Assembly: GCA_040081395.1 (NCBI GenBank)
Contig: JBEBGN010000174.1
Location: 1-6,284, forward strand
Length of the DNA: 6,284 nt
Direction of reading: 5' to 3'
Origin: UBA2982 sp040081395
Lineage (GTDB): Bacteria > Gemmatimonadota > Gemmatimonadetes > Longimicrobiales > Gaopeijiaceae
Part shown: in pieces, positions 5,081-6,284 of the stretch
Layout of the letters: every line of letters starts with the position of its first letter
Position numbering within the stretch: the stretch's first letter is position 1
The notes under the pieces: model-generated
Told to the model about the DNA's origin: nothing
Seen by the model: only the letters and a program-made list of their open reading frames with translations
Database searches by the model: none
Position numbers and translations under genes: made by a program

Positions 5081-6284
5081 ATCAGCCCGGCGGGTTGAAC
5101 TACCAGGAAGAGGGGCGCCGGCTGCTGACGGCGTTCTACGGGGCGCTCGGCTCGCTCAAACTCTACCCGGTCGAGAACGAGACCGTGCAGACGGCGTTGG
5201 CCGAGCTGCACGCGCTCATGGAACGCGTGGTCACGATCGATGGGGCCGCCGAGGTCCGCGTGGTCGGCGACTTCTTCTTCCTGAACGAGACGCGCCTACG
5301 GCTCGACCTCTCCAACTTCGCCACCTTCGGATCGTTCGCGAGCGCGCTGCAAGCGCACGGGATCGGGGCGGTCGAGGTTCTGCCGGGCATCGAGAAGCGG
5401 GAATGGGCGCCGTTCATCTCGATGCTGCTCAGGAAGCCCGCGCCCGAAGATCCGTTCGAGCAGTTCATGGAGCGCTTCGCCAGCGCCCCGGTGCAGCACA
5501 TCCACCTCCGCTCGGTCACCGACGCGGAGCAGCCGGCCGAGAAGGAGGAGAAGCTCGTCGCGGCGAAGCGCACCTACGCGCAGTCCGTGAAGGTCGCGAA
5601 GGACGTGTTCGACGACATGCGCATCGGCAAAGCCGTCAACGTGCGCAAGGTGAAGCGCGCGGTGCAGGGGATCGTCGATCAGGTGCTGTCGAACGAGTCG
5701 TCCATGGTCACCATGACCACGCTGCGCGACTTCGACGAGTACACGTTCACGCACTCCGTGAACGTGTCGATCTTCAGCGTCATCATCGGGCAGCGGCTCG
5801 GACTCGATCGTCTCCAGCTCTACGATCTCGGCCTCGGGGCCCTCTTCCACGATGTGGGCAAGCAGCGGCTCGATGTCGACATCATCAACAAGCCGAGTGG
5901 GCTCACCGACGCGGAATGGGCGCACCTCAAGGAGCACCCGACCGAGGGCCTGCTCCAGCTGTTCGACATGCAGGGGTTCGCGGACATGCCGTACCGCCAG
6001 ATGCTCATGGCGTACGAGCATCACATGAAGATCGACCTGACGGGATATCCGCAGAACAGGCGGCCGCGCGAGCCCACGCTGTTCACGCGCATCTGCGCGG
6101 TCGCGGACTCGTTCGACGCGGGCACGTCGGTGCGGAGTTACCAGTATCAGCCCTGGCCACCCGACGCGGTGCTCCAGGAGATGCGGGACAACCCGAAGCG
6201 CGGACTCGACACCCTGCTGGTGAAGGTGCTCATCACCGCGACGGGGGTGTACCCGGTGGGCACGTTGGTCATCCTCGACACCCA
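5077..6284 (+). CDS. HD-GYP-type phosphohydrolase with an N-terminal domain shared with the HEAT protein (3' end missing)
   Basis: The first 402 residues are visible with no stop before the window edge. Residues about 13-120 resemble the N-terminal domain of the preceding gene product: LKLYPVENETV (28-37), a GDFFFLNETRLRLD strand pair, and HGIGAVEVLPGIEKREW (94-110). An acidic, Lys-rich linker (about 148-165) leads to an HD-GYP domain. Metal-ligand positions are kept: His226 (FTHSVNV), His258-Asp259 with Lys262 (FHDVGK), His287 (KEHP), His315-His316 and Asp344 (AVAD). GYP is at 323-325. HD-GYP enzymes hydrolyse cyclic di-GMP. Signature changes are HHE to HHM (Met317), DALTS to DAGTS, and RPYR to RSYQ, so substrate or activity may differ. 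The last visible residues (GVYPVGTLVILDT) match the end region of such proteins, so little is probably missing. ATG overlaps the upstream stop (ATGA). Confidence 0.92.
   Translation, partial: MNQPGGLNYQEEGRRLLTAFYGALGSLKLYPVENETVQTALAELHALMERVVTIDGAAEVRVVGDFFFLNETRLRLDLSNFATFGSFASALQAHGIGAVEVLPGIEKREWAPFISMLLRKPAPEDPFEQFMERFASAPVQHIHLRSVTDAEQPAEKEEKLVAAKRTYAQSVKVAKDVFDDMRIGKAVNVRKVKRAVQGIVDQVLSNESSMVTMTTLRDFDEYTFTHSVNVSIFSVIIGQRLGLDRLQLYDLGLGALFHDVGKQRLDVDIINKPSGLTDAEWAHLKEHPTEGLLQLFDMQGFADMPYRQMLMAYEHHMKIDLTGYPQNRRPREPTLFTRICAVADSFDAGTSVRSYQYQPWPPDAVLQEMRDNPKRGLDTLLVKVLITATGVYPVGTLVILDT
5741..5767. repeat. Perfect 11-base inverted repeat in the HD-GYP gene
   Basis: ACACGTTCACG (5741-5751) and CGTGAACGTGT (5757-5767) form a perfect 11-base stem with a 5-base CACTC loop. 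The loop codes for the metal-binding His226 and part of Ser227. It is within coding sequence and lacks a T-run, so a terminator is unlikely. It may simply reflect the conserved peptide YTFTHSVNV in GC-rich codon use. Confidence 0.6.

Noticed and set aside
5296..6024. A 242-codon minus-strand frame opposite the HD-GYP gene
   Set aside because: The His/Arg/Leu-rich translation is a shadow of the HD-GYP coding frame, which carries the recognisable motifs.

Overview
The window is GC-rich chromosomal DNA carrying one leftward gene and five tightly packed rightward genes. It begins inside lexA (minus strand, 3' end cut off). A 67-base divergent control region follows, then a gene run trpC, trpF, trpB, a HEAT-repeat protein gene and an HD-GYP-type gene (cut off by the right edge). 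The rightward genes overlap by 8 and 4 bases, are separated by 9, then overlap by 4. That spacing, together with the lack of any visible terminator, suggests one transcript. Four of the five rightward genes start with GTG or TTG. The high GC content, the LexA type and the linkage of trp genes to HEAT and HD-GYP proteins suggest a Gram-negative-type environmental bacterium. Gemmatimonadota or a deltaproteobacterial-like lineage is my guess, not something the sequence proves.

Region by region: 1-552 encodes the first 184 residues of the SOS repressor LexA. Bases 553-619 are the only true intergenic gap. This region and the first codons of trpC hold two copies of a CCCGAAC-type direct repeat, GAAC-N7-GAAC. 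Read on the lexA strand this is GTTC-N7-GTTC, the form known as the LexA operator of Alphaproteobacteria. One copy lies in the gap and the other spans the TTG start codon of trpC, so LexA may control both lexA and the trp genes. Bases 620-3319 encode three tryptophan enzymes: indole-3-glycerol-phosphate synthase, phosphoribosylanthranilate isomerase and tryptophan synthase beta. trpA is not next to trpB and is not in the window.

Bases 3329-6284 encode two proteins that appear unrelated to tryptophan. The first joins an N-terminal domain of about 120 residues to a C-terminal HEAT-repeat array. The second joins what looks like a diverged copy of that same N-terminal domain to an HD-GYP phosphohydrolase domain with all main metal ligands kept but some signature residues changed. 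The pair looks like a two-gene signalling module sharing a sensory or dimerisation domain, and it is the most novel part of the window. No RNA genes, mobile elements, CRISPR arrays or intergenic stretches over 300 bases are present.
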